The notes under the pieces were generated by a model. It was not told the DNA's origin and did no database searches. It worked only from the letters and a program-made list of their open reading frames with translations. A stretch of 64,000 bases of DNA from Mucilaginibacter sp. GTDB taxonomy: Bacteria > Bacteroidota > Bacteroidia > Sphingobacteriales > Sphingobacteriaceae. Shown here in pieces: positions 52,603 to 59,931 of this stretch (positions are counted from its first letter, which is position 1; each line of letters begins with the position of its first letter). The stretch lies in NCBI RefSeq assembly GCF_025359345.1, contig NZ_JANYGQ010000025.1, positions 233,422 through 297,421 on the forward strand, given 5' to 3'. The position numbers were made by a program, and so were the translations under genes.

Positions 52603-52721
52603 GTTGTTGTGAGTTTAAACCCACAGCATCACAGAAATGGAAAGTTTGGAATGGAAATACACCTCCGGACGGGCATTCACATTCAAGCTTCAATCCCCGA
52701 AAGCTATGAATAATATTAATG

Positions 52722-52888
52722 CCTTTGGCAGGTATTCTGACTTGCTCCCCTTTTGCCCGGCCTTCCCATCCGCCGGATAGCGAACAGTGACCATTTAATT
52801 GGGCATTGGTTATAGAGCTTACAGCTGCGGGACAGTTACGGATTTACACCGTATTCCCTTTTAATCCTGGTGATAAGCCAGGAACCTT
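52722..52888 (-). promoter_or_regulatory. Cobalamin (B12) riboswitch
   Basis: On the minus strand the leader has the conserved blocks in order: GGGAATACGGTGTAAATCC, CTGTCCCGCAGCTGTAAG, a CACTG with a GGATGGGAAGGCC segment, and the B12 box AGTCAGAATACCTGCC. The B12 box lies at about 52724-52746 and the aptamer starts at about 52888. About 120 nt separate the aptamer from the btuB ATG, room for an expression platform. In the family cobalamin binding represses expression of transport genes. Confidence 0.93.
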
Positions 52889-52932
52889 AAGCGCTGCAAA
52901 AGTAGGATAAGAATTTAAAAACTCAAATATTG

Positions 52933-52980
52933 TTGTTGATTAAGTTGACTGGGTTAATTGCGTTGATTAAGTTTGATTTA
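52933..52980. repeat. Decayed heptamer repeat tract (GTTGATT type)
   Basis: Units GTTGATTAAGTTG, ACTGGGTTAATTG, CGTTGATTAAGTTTG. GTTGATTAAGTTG at 52935-52947 recurs exactly at 54253-54265 on the other side of the serine hydrolase gene. Confidence 0.5.
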
Positions 52981-52994
52981 ACAATGCCCGCACC

Positions 52995-54242
52995 ATGAAG
53001 AAATACATTTTACTTTATTTGTTTTTGATGATGACTATTACCGCTTTTGCACAACAGCCTGACACCATTTTCCTTAAAAACTTATTACAAACTCACCCCG
53101 AGCTTTTCAGCGGCATTTTAAAACATCGCACCAACAACGAAGTGCAGATATTGTATACGCAAATTAACCGCGACAAAAACAATGTGCCACACTTTACATC
53201 GTACAGCTATCATCTCAACGCCAACCATTATTTTTACCCGGCGAGCACTGTAAAATTGCCTACAGCAATATTCGCACTTGAAAAGCTAAACGAATTGAAT
53301 ATACCCGGGTTGACAATGCAATCATTTATGAAAACCGACAGTTCGTTTACCGGCGAAACTAAAATGTTGGAAGATACTTCCTCCGCCAGCGGCTTGCCGA
53401 GTATTGAAAACTACATCAAGAAAATCCTGCTGGTGAGCGATAATTTTGCTTACAACCGCTTATATGAGTTCGTTGGCCGGGCTGAGATCAATCAAAAGCT
53501 GAAAAAACACGGACTTAACAATACCCGAATTATTGGCCGGCTGGCTATTTACGATGGTGGCGACAATGCTAAACACACCAATGCGATTGACTTTTATAAC
53601 GGTGATAAGCTGGTTTACCACCAACCCGCGCAATATGATGCCAACGAATATCCCATGCATCTTGACAATATGATACAGGGAATTGGCTACCTGGATAAAA
53701 ACGACAAGCTGATAAACAAGCCTTTCGATTTCAGCGAAAAAAATGTTTACACTATTGCCGACATGCAAACGGTATTAAAACGCCTGTTGTTTCCGGGTGT
53801 GTTTCCCAAAGAACAACAGTTTAACCTAACGGCCGACCAGTATAAGTTCATCTACCACTACATGAGCATGTTCCCTGGCGAAAGCACCAAGCCTACCTAC
53901 AACCGGCCTGAATATTACCCTGCCTACTGCAAGTTCCTGTTTTACAGCGGCGACAGCACTGCCGCAATTAACCCTGATATCAGGATATTCAACAAGGTGG
54001 GCGACTCATACGGCTACAATATTGATAATGCTTATATTGTTGATTTCAAGCACAATGTGGAATTCATATTAACAGCAGTTGTACAATCAAACGAAGATGG
54101 CATCTATAACGACGACAAGTACGAATACGCCACTGTATGCCTGCCATTCATGAAAAACCTCGGGCAGGTCATTTATCAGTATGAGTTAAGCCGTACTAAG
54201 AAGTATGTGCCCGATCTGTCCAATTTTAAGTTCAAGTATTAG
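52995..54242 (+). CDS. Class A beta-lactamase-fold serine hydrolase
   Basis: 415 residues. A signal peptide ends at AFAQQ. The SxxK motif is ASTVKLPT with Ser84 and Lys87; the SDN motif is in LLVSDNFAYN; a KTG-like triad is replaced by NKVGDSYGYN. Length is about 100 residues more than a normal class A beta-lactamase, with inserts in the middle (about 200-290) and a long tail. Such enzymes include penicillinases and D,D-peptidase-like hydrolases. Beta-lactam resistance cannot be claimed from sequence. Its gene is flanked by 13-bp direct copies of GTTGATTAAGTTG. Confidence 0.85.
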   Translation: MKKYILLYLFLMMTITAFAQQPDTIFLKNLLQTHPELFSGILKHRTNNEVQILYTQINRDKNNVPHFTSYSYHLNANHYFYPASTVKLPTAIFALEKLNELNIPGLTMQSFMKTDSSFTGETKMLEDTSSASGLPSIENYIKKILLVSDNFAYNRLYEFVGRAEINQKLKKHGLNNTRIIGRLAIYDGGDNAKHTNAIDFYNGDKLVYHQPAQYDANEYPMHLDNMIQGIGYLDKNDKLINKPFDFSEKNVYTIADMQTVLKRLLFPGVFPKEQQFNLTADQYKFIYHYMSMFPGESTKPTYNRPEYYPAYCKFLFYSGDSTAAINPDIRIFNKVGDSYGYNIDNAYIVDFKHNVEFILTAVVQSNEDGIYNDDKYEYATVCLPFMKNLGQVIYQYELSRTKKYVPDLSNFKFKY

Positions 54243-54243
54243 A

Positions 54244-54286
54244 CGTTGATTGGTTGATTAAGTTGGATTGAGTTGATAAGGTTATT
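54244..54286. repeat. Decayed heptamer repeat tract (GTTGATT type)
   Basis: GTTGATTGGTTGATTAAGTT and further GGATTGAGTTGATAAGG units immediately after the serine hydrolase stop. Confidence 0.5.
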
Positions 54287-54428
54287 GAAAATAATAGTCA
54301 GCATTTTAAAATCAGCGAAATCAAAGTATTGGCTATAAATTAGCGGTTAAATGCCTTGTGATCAAAGAAAATCAAAACCTCTTTCGATATCTGTTGTTTA
54401 ATATTTATTACCTATTTAAACAATTATT

Positions 54429-55136
54429 ATGGCAACCACAGCATTACAGCGTATCAGGCACAATGGTAACGCAGCAATAAATTTAAACTGGCCCGAGAGG
54501 TATATATCGATAGCGGCAGGTGTAAAACTCAGTTTTTCAGGTATCCGAAATATCTTTAAGAGCCCCTTTACCAGCCTATTAAAGCTTGGAGCAGGCGGCT
54601 ACCTTGTAAACCGCGGTATAAGCGGTCATTGCGAACTTTACTCACAAGCGGGTAAACTAAGCACCTCCCCTGTTAATGTAAATATCCGTACGGCTTTTAG
54701 CATCGATAAACCGAGGCCGGAAGTTTATGCCTTTTGGCGTCAGCTGGATAACCTGCCCCTGTTTATGAAACACCTGGACCAGGTAGATGTGATTGACGAA
54801 AAGCGTTCGCACTGGGTACTAAAACTACCCACCGGGGTGGCCAAAGTGAGTTGGGATGCCGAAATTGTTCACGACGAGCCCGGCTATATGATTGGCTGGA
54901 GTTCCCTCCCCGATTCAATTATCGATAACGCCGGCAAAGTACGGTTTCGGGATACAGAAGATGGTGGAACGCTTATCGATGTGGTGATCAGCTACCAACC
55001 ACCAGCCGGTGGCTTAGGTGCAAGCCTGGCCCACGTGTTTAATCCGCTGTTCAAAAAGCTGGTGGACGACGATGTTCAGAACTTGAAACAATACATGGAT
55101 ATCACTGAAAAAGAAGGCGTTATTATAGTTTTGTAA
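54429..55136 (+). CDS. SRPBCC (START-like) protein with N-terminal membrane-anchor region
   Basis: 235 residues. The N-terminal 80 residues carry a basic head and a hydrophobic region (ERYISIAAGVKLSFSGI, LKLGAGGYLVNRGISGHCELY) of the type seen in YgaP-like/DUF2892 anchors. The rest is a START-like ligand-binding barrel: VNIRTAFSIDKPRPEVYAFW, MKHLDQVDVIDEKRSHWVLK, and a C-terminal helix KKLVDDDVQNLKQYMD. Bacterial members bind lipids or aromatic compounds. No operon partner. Function is not further readable. Confidence 0.8.
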   Translation: MATTALQRIRHNGNAAINLNWPERYISIAAGVKLSFSGIRNIFKSPFTSLLKLGAGGYLVNRGISGHCELYSQAGKLSTSPVNVNIRTAFSIDKPRPEVYAFWRQLDNLPLFMKHLDQVDVIDEKRSHWVLKLPTGVAKVSWDAEIVHDEPGYMIGWSSLPDSIIDNAGKVRFRDTEDGGTLIDVVISYQPPAGGLGASLAHVFNPLFKKLVDDDVQNLKQYMDITEKEGVIIVL

Positions 55137-55349
55137 TTATCCAGATCATAATTCACTTGGTTTTGGATTAAAAGGTTTCTGTCTACATTGCATTAAAATC
55201 AACCAGTGCTGTTACCAGATACGCGCCTGGTAAAGCAAATTTCAATGGTGCACCTCTGGAAAGTCACTGGAATAAACGTCCAGTTGACTTTGCTTTCGTT
55301 TGTGGCCTACAGGGACTAATTGCACGATGGATTCGTTCCTGTTTTTTGC

Positions 55350-55393
55350 AAAAGGGCTTTTATCTTACTAAATTAATTAACAATAGCCCTTTT
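55350..55393. terminator. Hairpin between convergent genes
   Basis: AAAAGGGCT (55350-55358) pairs with AGCCCTTTT (55385-55393) around a 26-nt loop, in the gap between the SRPBCC gene and the CE15 gene. Plausible weak bidirectional terminator. Confidence 0.4.
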
Positions 55394-55415
55394 ATAAATG
55401 CTGCTTTAAGAATTA

Positions 55416-56981
55416 CTACCTACCAATATTTTTGTTCGCCCATTTCAAAAACCATTTCATATTTGCCTGGTCCTGGTGTCCCTGGTCGTGCTGCCGCCAT
55501 GCCAACTGGCCGTCAAGCATGGGTGTATTAACCGGGGGCATTTTTTCAGAGTTATAATCGTTGGAAACGCCAAGGTCCTTTACGCCAAGCAACTTGTAAA
55601 CCGCACCTGCAGCAACCTCGGCCATGTAACTCCCCTGGTGATCAAGCCATTTGGCGTCACCTTTTTCGGGAATGCCATAGCTTACAAAAAGTAACCGCGG
55701 CGCGCACAGCGCAATTAACTCATGGGAATCCACAGGTATATCGCAGGCTGTTTTGCTGCCGAATTTTGCCTCAGAAGCACCATATTTCATAAAATTTCCG
55801 GCCATCCAATAGTATTCACCACCTGTTAAACTTTCAACGGCTTCGCCCCAATTCCGGCGGTTTAGTTTAGTGCCTCCTTCGCCCGATGAACCGATGAGCC
55901 CGATTGAAAAGCGAGGTTCAAACGCCATGGTAACAAGTGCTGCCTTTCCATATCTTGAGACGCCCTCAATACCAACATGTTTAACATCAACCTGTGGCTC
56001 ATTTTCCTCAAGGTAATCCAAACCGCGGGCAGCGCCCCATGCCCAGGCCCTCAAAGCGCCCCAATCGTCGGGCTTGCGAGGCTGACCTTTGTTGACAAGG
56101 CCTATTATGCCGCGCGTTAATCCTGTGCCGTTATCGGCTTGTATACTGCCAGGGTTTATATAAGCAAAACCCCAACCGGCTGCAATCAGCTGTTCGTTGG
56201 TTGGCGGGTCGTTATTCACACCATTTACCCCAGGTTGGTCAACCGGACCCGGGGTTGGCTGCCTTGGAGGGCCAAAAAAGGGATATGACGCCGTAACCAT
56301 TTGATATGCAGGATGCTCATTAAATACCTTTTGCAGGGCTGGGTCCTGCTGCACCAGCAATTTCCTGAGTGCATTGTTTAACTCATCAACCTGGGCAGGA
56401 TTGGGCTGGCTTGGCGAAGGGGCGCGAGCCGGGCCAAACATCATTAGCAAAGGGACAGGGCCTTTTGCATTTGCAGGCAAAACAACAGTCATCTCAATAT
56501 CGACGCTGATTAATGGATATGCCGAATTATCTGCGTGGCCCACCAGTTGCTTCGCTATAACAGGCGTAAAGCCAATATATTCGTGATCAATATATTTGGT
56601 TTCCCAGGTTACTTTCGGTAAACTTTTCGGAAGCCGCCCATACACTTCCCGCTCCATATCTTCAACAATCTCCGGCCGGCGCATTTTCCACCATACGTCG
56701 GGCGACGATACTTTTTTGCCGTTTTTTAAGGTAAGCGCATCCGGCAAAGCGGGACATGGATTAGCTTTTGATTCGTCGTAATTGGCATGGTTGGCATCGT
56801 TCTCGTTACCACTTGGTCCGGGGCGAAGCGACTTAATGCCCAGTTGGTCCATCATGTTTTGATGGTCCTGTTCGGTGGTGAAATTTACCGGTGGAGGATA
56901 ATTACCAGGTGAGGGCTGACTTGTACTTTGCGCAGCGGCCTGGAAAGCGGCGAAAACAAGTAAGTAAACTGCTTTTTTCAT
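55416..56981 (-). CDS. CE15-type glucuronoyl esterase
   Basis: 521 residues from the ATG at 56981, which gives a signal peptide (MKKAVYLLVFAAFQAAAQ). The alpha/beta-hydrolase domain has the CE15 nucleophile motif GVSRYGKAALVTMAFEPRF (serine near residue 342), followed by IGSSGEGGTKLNRRNWGE and the catalytic histidine in WRQHDQGHQDQ. CE15 enzymes split the ester between lignin alcohols and 4-O-methyl-glucuronic acid on xylan. It is the last gene of the unit SDR-acetyl esterase-CE15; the acetyl-esterase stop is 31 bases upstream of its start. Paired with GH115 the role in glucuronoxylan use is well supported. Confidence 0.88.
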   Translation of the reverse strand: MKKAVYLLVFAAFQAAAQSTSQPSPGNYPPPVNFTTEQDHQNMMDQLGIKSLRPGPSGNENDANHANYDESKANPCPALPDALTLKNGKKVSSPDVWWKMRRPEIVEDMEREVYGRLPKSLPKVTWETKYIDHEYIGFTPVIAKQLVGHADNSAYPLISVDIEMTVVLPANAKGPVPLLMMFGPARAPSPSQPNPAQVDELNNALRKLLVQQDPALQKVFNEHPAYQMVTASYPFFGPPRQPTPGPVDQPGVNGVNNDPPTNEQLIAAGWGFAYINPGSIQADNGTGLTRGIIGLVNKGQPRKPDDWGALRAWAWGAARGLDYLEENEPQVDVKHVGIEGVSRYGKAALVTMAFEPRFSIGLIGSSGEGGTKLNRRNWGEAVESLTGGEYYWMAGNFMKYGASEAKFGSKTACDIPVDSHELIALCAPRLLFVSYGIPEKGDAKWLDHQGSYMAEVAAGAVYKLLGVKDLGVSNDYNSEKMPPVNTPMLDGQLAWRQHDQGHQDQANMKWFLKWANKNIGR

Positions 56982-57012
56982 GGTAAATACTTTGTTAATA
57001 TCTATCAAATTA

Positions 57013-58962
57013 CTACTGACTATCCGTCCTGAATGGCGATGCGGGAAGACCTTCTTTATTATACAAGTTTGCTCCTTCCGGGTTATCTGCCCAGGCATAA
57101 CGCACATACATTGGGCTAGATATGTCTTCGCTCGCTACCACTACCCTCTCGCCGTCAATTATCGCATTTCCCCAAACAAACTTTTTATCAGCGCCTGCAA
57201 TCGCAAACTGGTTAAGTTGGGTACCATCTTTTATCATCAAACCCGAGCCTACACCGGTAAACCTGATGACGATTTTATTGCCTTCAACGGTTGCCGATTG
57301 AAAAATCGGACCGGAAGAAACAAGTTGCTTTTCTCCATACGCAACCTTTTCGGCAGCAAGCGCAAGGCGGTCGCCAACATCTTTTTTATTTAATGGATGT
57401 ATATCATTCCACTCGCCGGCATCAATTACCACAGCCATCCCGGTGTTTGGCACCGATAAGGTATGCAATTGCGCTTCCCTCACTTCAGCCCACTGGCTTT
57501 CGGACGGCGAATATTGTACTTCCATAAAATTGGGCAGCTGGGCATATAAAAAAGGCAGCTCTGCGTTGTTCCACTTTGTGCGCCAATCATTAATTAAAGC
57601 GGGCAGTAATTGGTTGTATTCTTTCGGGCTGGAAGTATTTGCTTCGCCCTGGTACCATACAAAGCCTTTTATAGGGTAATTTATAACAGGCGCTACCATT
57701 GCATTGTACAACCCGGCTGGTTCGTTTTGAGCAGAAAATGGCGCGATGGCTTTGATTGCCTCTTTCGCTAGATCAAAAACCTGTCCTACTTTGTATTGCC
57801 AGTCGCCTCGAATATCGATCGTAGTAGTATCGTCAGTCAGTTCGTAACGTTTGTCGGGCACAAAGCCGCCTTTTCCTGATGTATTGGTAACCCTCACCAC
57901 AATAAGGTTATTCCCGGCCTTGAGCACCCTGGCCGGTATAGTATACCTTCGGGGCGGATATTGATAAGTGATATTGCCAACTTTTACACCATTAACATAA
58001 GTATCGTCGGCATCCACAATCCGGCCAACGAACAACTTTGCCGGTTTACCAGCCATGCGCGCAGGCACCTGTATCTCTTTACGAAACCATACCACACCAT
58101 TTAGCCCTTTGATGCCCTGGTCGGCCCAGTAACCGGGAAGCCAGAACTTGTGCCAGTCTTTTGGTTGATAGTTAACCTCATACCACTTCAGTTCACCGCT
58201 GAGTCCTTTATCTGGTTGTTTGATCCCTGCTTTCTGTTCAATGGCAGGCTTCGCCGGGTTTTGTAATCTATTAAGATACGCCGTATCCTTAAGCTGTGCC
58301 AAACGGTCGGCGTATTTAGGAATTCCCTTTAACCCGTCAGCGCTTGTCCAGGCCTGTATGGGTGTGCCCCCTACGCTCGAGTTTATGATTCCGATGGGGA
58401 CATGATATTTAAGGTACAAGTCCCTCGCAAAAAAATAAGACACCGCGCCAAATGTGAGCACATCAGTCGGATTGGCGCTTATCCATTTGGCCGGGGGCAA
58501 ATCTTTATGTACGCTTCTTACATCGCTTGCTGTAGAAACGAAAAAGTTCCGTATCTGTGAAAAATCAGCCGTTGCTATGTCATTTGGGTATCTTTCCTTT
58601 ACCCGTTCCATATTAATAACCATGTTCGACTGCCCGGAGCAAAACCAAACATCGCCTATTAAAATATTTTCAATGACGATATGGTTGCTCGCATTAATAT
58701 CCATTTGATAAGGCCCGCCGGCTTTTATCGGCAGCATTGTTGCTTTCCAATTCCCGGCAGCATCGGCAATAATTTTTGAAGTTTGGTGGTTAAATTTAAT
58801 TGAGATATGTTCGCCCGGCGATGCCCAACCCCATAAATTCAATTTCGTATCCCGTTGCAACACCATACCATCACTTATCAGTTGTGGTAGCCGTACCTGC
58901 GCGGTGCAAACGCAGGCTGCCAAGGTAAAAAAAGTTAAGACAGTAAAAAAAACTGTCCTCAT
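57013..58962 (-). CDS. Secreted sialate O-acetylesterase-type esterase
   Basis: 649 residues. A signal peptide (MRTVFFTVLTFFTLAACVC) starts at the ATG at 58962, chosen over in-frame starts at 59004 and 59016 because it puts the hydrophobic core in a normal place. The SGNH hydrolase has the nucleophile in GDVWFCSGQSNMVINM (Ser near 111), the motif IGIINSSVGGTPIQAW and a C-terminal DIHPLNKKDVGDRLALA histidine. A beta-sandwich insert of GH2 sugar-binding type lies at about 260-400. Such enzymes remove acetyl groups from sialic acid or, in this setting, from xylan. The CE15 and GH115 neighbours favour acetylxylan. Same operon as the SDR upstream. Confidence 0.85.
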   Translation of the reverse strand: MRTVFFTVLTFFTLAACVCTAQVRLPQLISDGMVLQRDTKLNLWGWASPGEHISIKFNHQTSKIIADAAGNWKATMLPIKAGGPYQMDINASNHIVIENILIGDVWFCSGQSNMVINMERVKERYPNDIATADFSQIRNFFVSTASDVRSVHKDLPPAKWISANPTDVLTFGAVSYFFARDLYLKYHVPIGIINSSVGGTPIQAWTSADGLKGIPKYADRLAQLKDTAYLNRLQNPAKPAIEQKAGIKQPDKGLSGELKWYEVNYQPKDWHKFWLPGYWADQGIKGLNGVVWFRKEIQVPARMAGKPAKLFVGRIVDADDTYVNGVKVGNITYQYPPRRYTIPARVLKAGNNLIVVRVTNTSGKGGFVPDKRYELTDDTTTIDIRGDWQYKVGQVFDLAKEAIKAIAPFSAQNEPAGLYNAMVAPVINYPIKGFVWYQGEANTSSPKEYNQLLPALINDWRTKWNNAELPFLYAQLPNFMEVQYSPSESQWAEVREAQLHTLSVPNTGMAVVIDAGEWNDIHPLNKKDVGDRLALAAEKVAYGEKQLVSSGPIFQSATVEGNKIVIRFTGVGSGLMIKDGTQLNQFAIAGADKKFVWGNAIIDGERVVVASEDISSPMYVRYAWADNPEGANLYNKEGLPASPFRTDSQ

Positions 58963-59025
58963 TTTGCTTTGCTCTGCCTGTTGAATTATCAATTGTTTCG
59001 CCATATTATTTAACAACTGAAAACA

Positions 59026-59772
59026 TTAAAAACCGATAGAATTACCGCCATCTACCGGCAAAACAACGCCGGTAACAAATTTAGCTGCATCCGACGTTAG
59101 ATACAAAATTGCTGCGGCAACGTCATTAGCATCACCAAGTTTGCCCATTGGAGTTCTTGATAATACTTTATTTTTTCGTTCGGGATCACTGTCTAATGCC
59201 GTGCCCGACATGGCCGTAGCTATAAACCCAGGCGCCACGCAGTTTACCCGGATTCCGCGGGGCGAAAGCTCAGTCGCCATAGCCCGCGTCATCCCTTCAA
59301 TAGCCGATTTGGCAGCGGTATAGGCAATTACCAACGGTATACCATATTGCGCAGCCATCGAGCTAATATTGACTATACTGCCACTCCCAATTTCCAGCAT
59401 ATATTTAACAACCTCACGGCTCAATGAAAATACCGAGAGTAGGTTGGTTTGAATTACCTGTTGAAAATCCTGGTCGGTCACTTCGGTAAAAGATTTCTTC
59501 ATGTTTATACCTGCGTTATTTACCAGGATATCGGGCGTGCCGAACTCTTTTACCAATGAGTTAACAAAGTCCGGGATGCCGGATGTGTTATTTAAATCAT
59601 AAGCTTTGTAGCTACATAATTCGCCGGCATCATTTGCTGCGGCTTTCAATTTTTCCTCATTACGCCCAATTATTATTGTTTTAATGCCGTTTGCCACAAA
59701 AGCCTTGGTAGTGGCAAGTCCTATTCCTGATGCCCCGCCGGTTATTATAGCCAGTTTAGGAGATATATTCAT
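59026..59772 (-). CDS. SDR family oxidoreductase, possibly uronate-related
   Basis: 248 residues of the classical SDR family. Cofactor motif TGGASGIGLAT, NNAG in ILVNNAGINMKKSF, catalytic Ser in VNISSMAAQYG and YxxxK in AYTAAKSAIEG, ending GVVLPVDGGNSIGF. It resembles gluconate-5-dehydrogenase or 2-deoxy-3-oxo-uronate reductases (KduD-like), which fits a locus that releases glucuronic acid; the exact substrate is inference. It is the first gene of an operon with the acetyl esterase and CE15, and its promoter carries a 38-bp LacI-type palindrome. Confidence 0.85.
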   Translation of the reverse strand: MNISPKLAIITGGASGIGLATTKAFVANGIKTIIIGRNEEKLKAAANDAGELCSYKAYDLNNTSGIPDFVNSLVKEFGTPDILVNNAGINMKKSFTEVTDQDFQQVIQTNLLSVFSLSREVVKYMLEIGSGSIVNISSMAAQYGIPLVIAYTAAKSAIEGMTRAMATELSPRGIRVNCVAPGFIATAMSGTALDSDPERKNKVLSRTPMGKLGDANDVAAAILYLTSDAAKFVTGVVLPVDGGNSIGF

Positions 59773-59850
59773 TTTATAAGATTATAATTTTATTAGTTTT
59801 TTTGGTCGCGGCCGTGGTATTATCACCGCACAAAAAAGTGTTTACAAATG

Positions 59851-59858
59851 CGAAAGTA
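59851..59858 (-). promoter_or_regulatory. -7 box of the SDR-esterase operon
   Basis: On the minus strand TACTTTCG, one mismatch to TAnnTTTG. It touches the edge of the palindromic operator at 59858. A start near 59845 gives a leader of about 73 nt. Confidence 0.6.
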
Positions 59859-59895
59859 TAAAATATTGATGCAATCGATTGCATCAATATTTTAT
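59858..59895. promoter_or_regulatory. 38-bp perfect palindrome, LacI-type operator
   Basis: Both arms are exact complements over 19 bp, centred between 59876 and 59877, with the core TGCAATCGATTGCA (59870-59883) and the flanks TTGA / TCAA then AT-rich. The same core is in the GH115 operator at 62859-62872. The site covers the upstream half of the SDR promoter and so would let the divergent LacI regulator repress it. Confidence 0.85.
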
Positions 59896-59931
59896 TTTTG
59901 TTAACCTTGGGAAATAGATCAAATGAAAACA

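Noticed and set aside
52531..52713. Short frames across the btuB start and leader
   Set aside because: They overlap btuB and its leader and have no features; the cobalamin riboswitch explains the conserved bases further up.
52995..54242. Acquired beta-lactam resistance gene
   Set aside because: The SxxK and SDN motifs are present, but the chain is far longer than class A enzymes and the KTG triad is altered; base composition matches neighbours, so it is a chromosomal hydrolase of unknown substrate.
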